DNA from: Candidatus Gastranaerophilales bacterium
GTDB lineage: Bacteria > Cyanobacteriota > Vampirovibrionia > Gastranaerophilales > Gastranaerophilaceae
Assembly: GCA_944325545.1 (NCBI GenBank)
Contig: CALVAM010000021.1
Coordinates: forward strand, 1-35,821
Direction: 5' to 3'
Length of the DNA stretch: 35,821 nucleotides
In this document: positions 35,284 to 35,821 of the stretch, one piece after another
Numbering within the stretch: position 1 is the first letter of the stretch
Layout: each line of letters opens with the position of its first letter
Position numbers and translations under genes: made by a program
Notes under the pieces: generated by a model
What the model was told of the DNA's origin: nothing
The model's database searches: none
The model's input: the letters and a program-made list of their open reading frames with translations, nothing else

Positions 35284-35821
35284 GAGAAGTAGTAGTAGGT
35301 TGGGCGAAACCCAACAATTTAAAAAAAATAAGTTTTTAATCATACAAACCCCACCCCCTGCCCCCCTCCCTCAAGGGGAGGGGAGGGTTTTTTAGTTTAA
35401 AAGCTAACAATAAAATTCTATTCACTATTCACTCTTCACTATTCACTAAATAAAAAATTTTGGTGCAAAAAATTGCACCCTACTTGCTGAAATGAATTCA
35501 GGGACTTATAAATTGAGAAGTAGTAGTAGGTTGGGTGAAACCCAACAATTTAAAAAAAATAAGTTTTCAATCATTAAAACCCCACCCCCTACCCCCCTCC
35601 CTCAAGGGGAGGGGAGGGTTTTTTAGTTTAAAAGTTAATAATAAAATTCTATTCACTATTCACTCTTCACTATTCACTAAATAAAAAATTTTGGTGCAAA
35701 AAATTGCACCCTACTTGCTGAAATGAATTCAGGGACTTATAAATTGAGAAGTAGTAGTAGGTTGGGTGAAACCCAACAATTTAAAAAAAATAAGTTTTCA
35801 ATCATTAAAACCCCACCCCCT
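35284..35821. repeat. 231-bp tandem repeat, 2.3 copies, cut by window end
   Basis: The marker GAGAAGTAGTAGTAGG recurs at 35284, 35515 and 35746, exactly 231 nt apart. Each unit carries, in order: a GTTGGG/CCCAAC hairpin, a C-run/G-run block, a TTCACTATTCACTCTTCAC direct-repeat block, a GGTGCAA/TTGCACC hairpin and a truncated CCCTGAA palindrome. Units 2 and 3 are closer to each other than to unit 1 (TGAAA versus CGAAA loop, identical CATTAAAA stretch), so the latest duplication copied unit 2. No coding frame is evident. Confidence 0.9.
35349..35387 (-). repeat. G-rich block with G-quadruplex potential (copy 1)
   Basis: On the minus strand four runs of at least three G lie within about 22 nt (GGGAGGGGGGCAGGGGGTGG plus GG). 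CCCCTCCC and GGGAGGGG can also form an 8-bp hairpin. Copy 2 is at 35580-35618 and copy 3 begins at 35811. Confidence 0.6.

Noticed and set aside
35284..35821. CRISPR array
   Set aside because: The 231-nt period has no short repeat/unique spacer pattern; whole units are duplicated, and no cas genes are nearby.

Overview
The window is AT-rich and gene-dense, from a Gram-negative (diderm) bacterium that appears motile. A secretin/GspE/GspF machine, flagellar motA, motB and fliD, a full-length three-domain NifU with NifS, a DapL-like aminotransferase, and proteins with an N-terminal NINFKG-type tag together suggest a gut Gastranaerophilales (Melainabacteria, non-photosynthetic Cyanobacteriota) genome. 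That placement is inference from gene content; there is no rRNA here to confirm it. The standard genetic code fits.

Layout. 1-350: repeat debris and a candidate minus-strand small RNA. 351-6292: an unknown membrane protein (-), uvrB (+), a GNAT acetyltransferase (+), a WG-repeat exported protein (+) and a large unknown membrane protein (-). The last has a leader that looks like a classical ribosome-mediated attenuator: a Ser-rich leader peptide followed by mutually exclusive hairpins. 6500-8988: groES-groEL (-), interrupted by a frameshifted four-helix-bundle (23S IVS-type) gene flanked by 30-nt inverted repeats. 9102-13610: rimO (-), a phosphopantetheinyl transferase (+), a 58-aa gene (+), a membrane-anchored TPR protein (-) and an exported protein (+). 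13768-19859: a type IV pilus/type II secretion operon (GspC/PilP-like, secretin, GspE/PilB, GspF/PilC and a small cytoplasmic protein), which runs into an overlapping short-chain dehydrogenase. 20877-22239: anti-sigma, ECF sigma and a Spy/CpxP-like periplasmic protein behind an ECF-type promoter, probably an autoregulated envelope-stress module. 22298-27048 (-): a HEAT-like protein, an unknown gene overlapping motB, motB, motA and an MscS channel. 27182-29579 (-): a CxxC protein, nifU and nifS. 29760-31496: fliD (+), with a perfect palindrome at its start site. 31556-34997 (-): lepA, an aminotransferase and a small unknown gene. 34998-35821: intergenic repeats, including a 231-bp tandem repeat that runs off the window.

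Gene starts are of two kinds. Many have clear Shine-Dalgarno sequences. Others (uvrB, rimO, the PPTase, the 13020 gene, lepA and the leader peptide) have a -10 box only 6-9 nt before ATG and no SD, implying leaderless mRNAs. The most notable signals are the attenuator, the IVS-like insertion in groESL, the 5' small RNA, the ECF module and the fliD operator.
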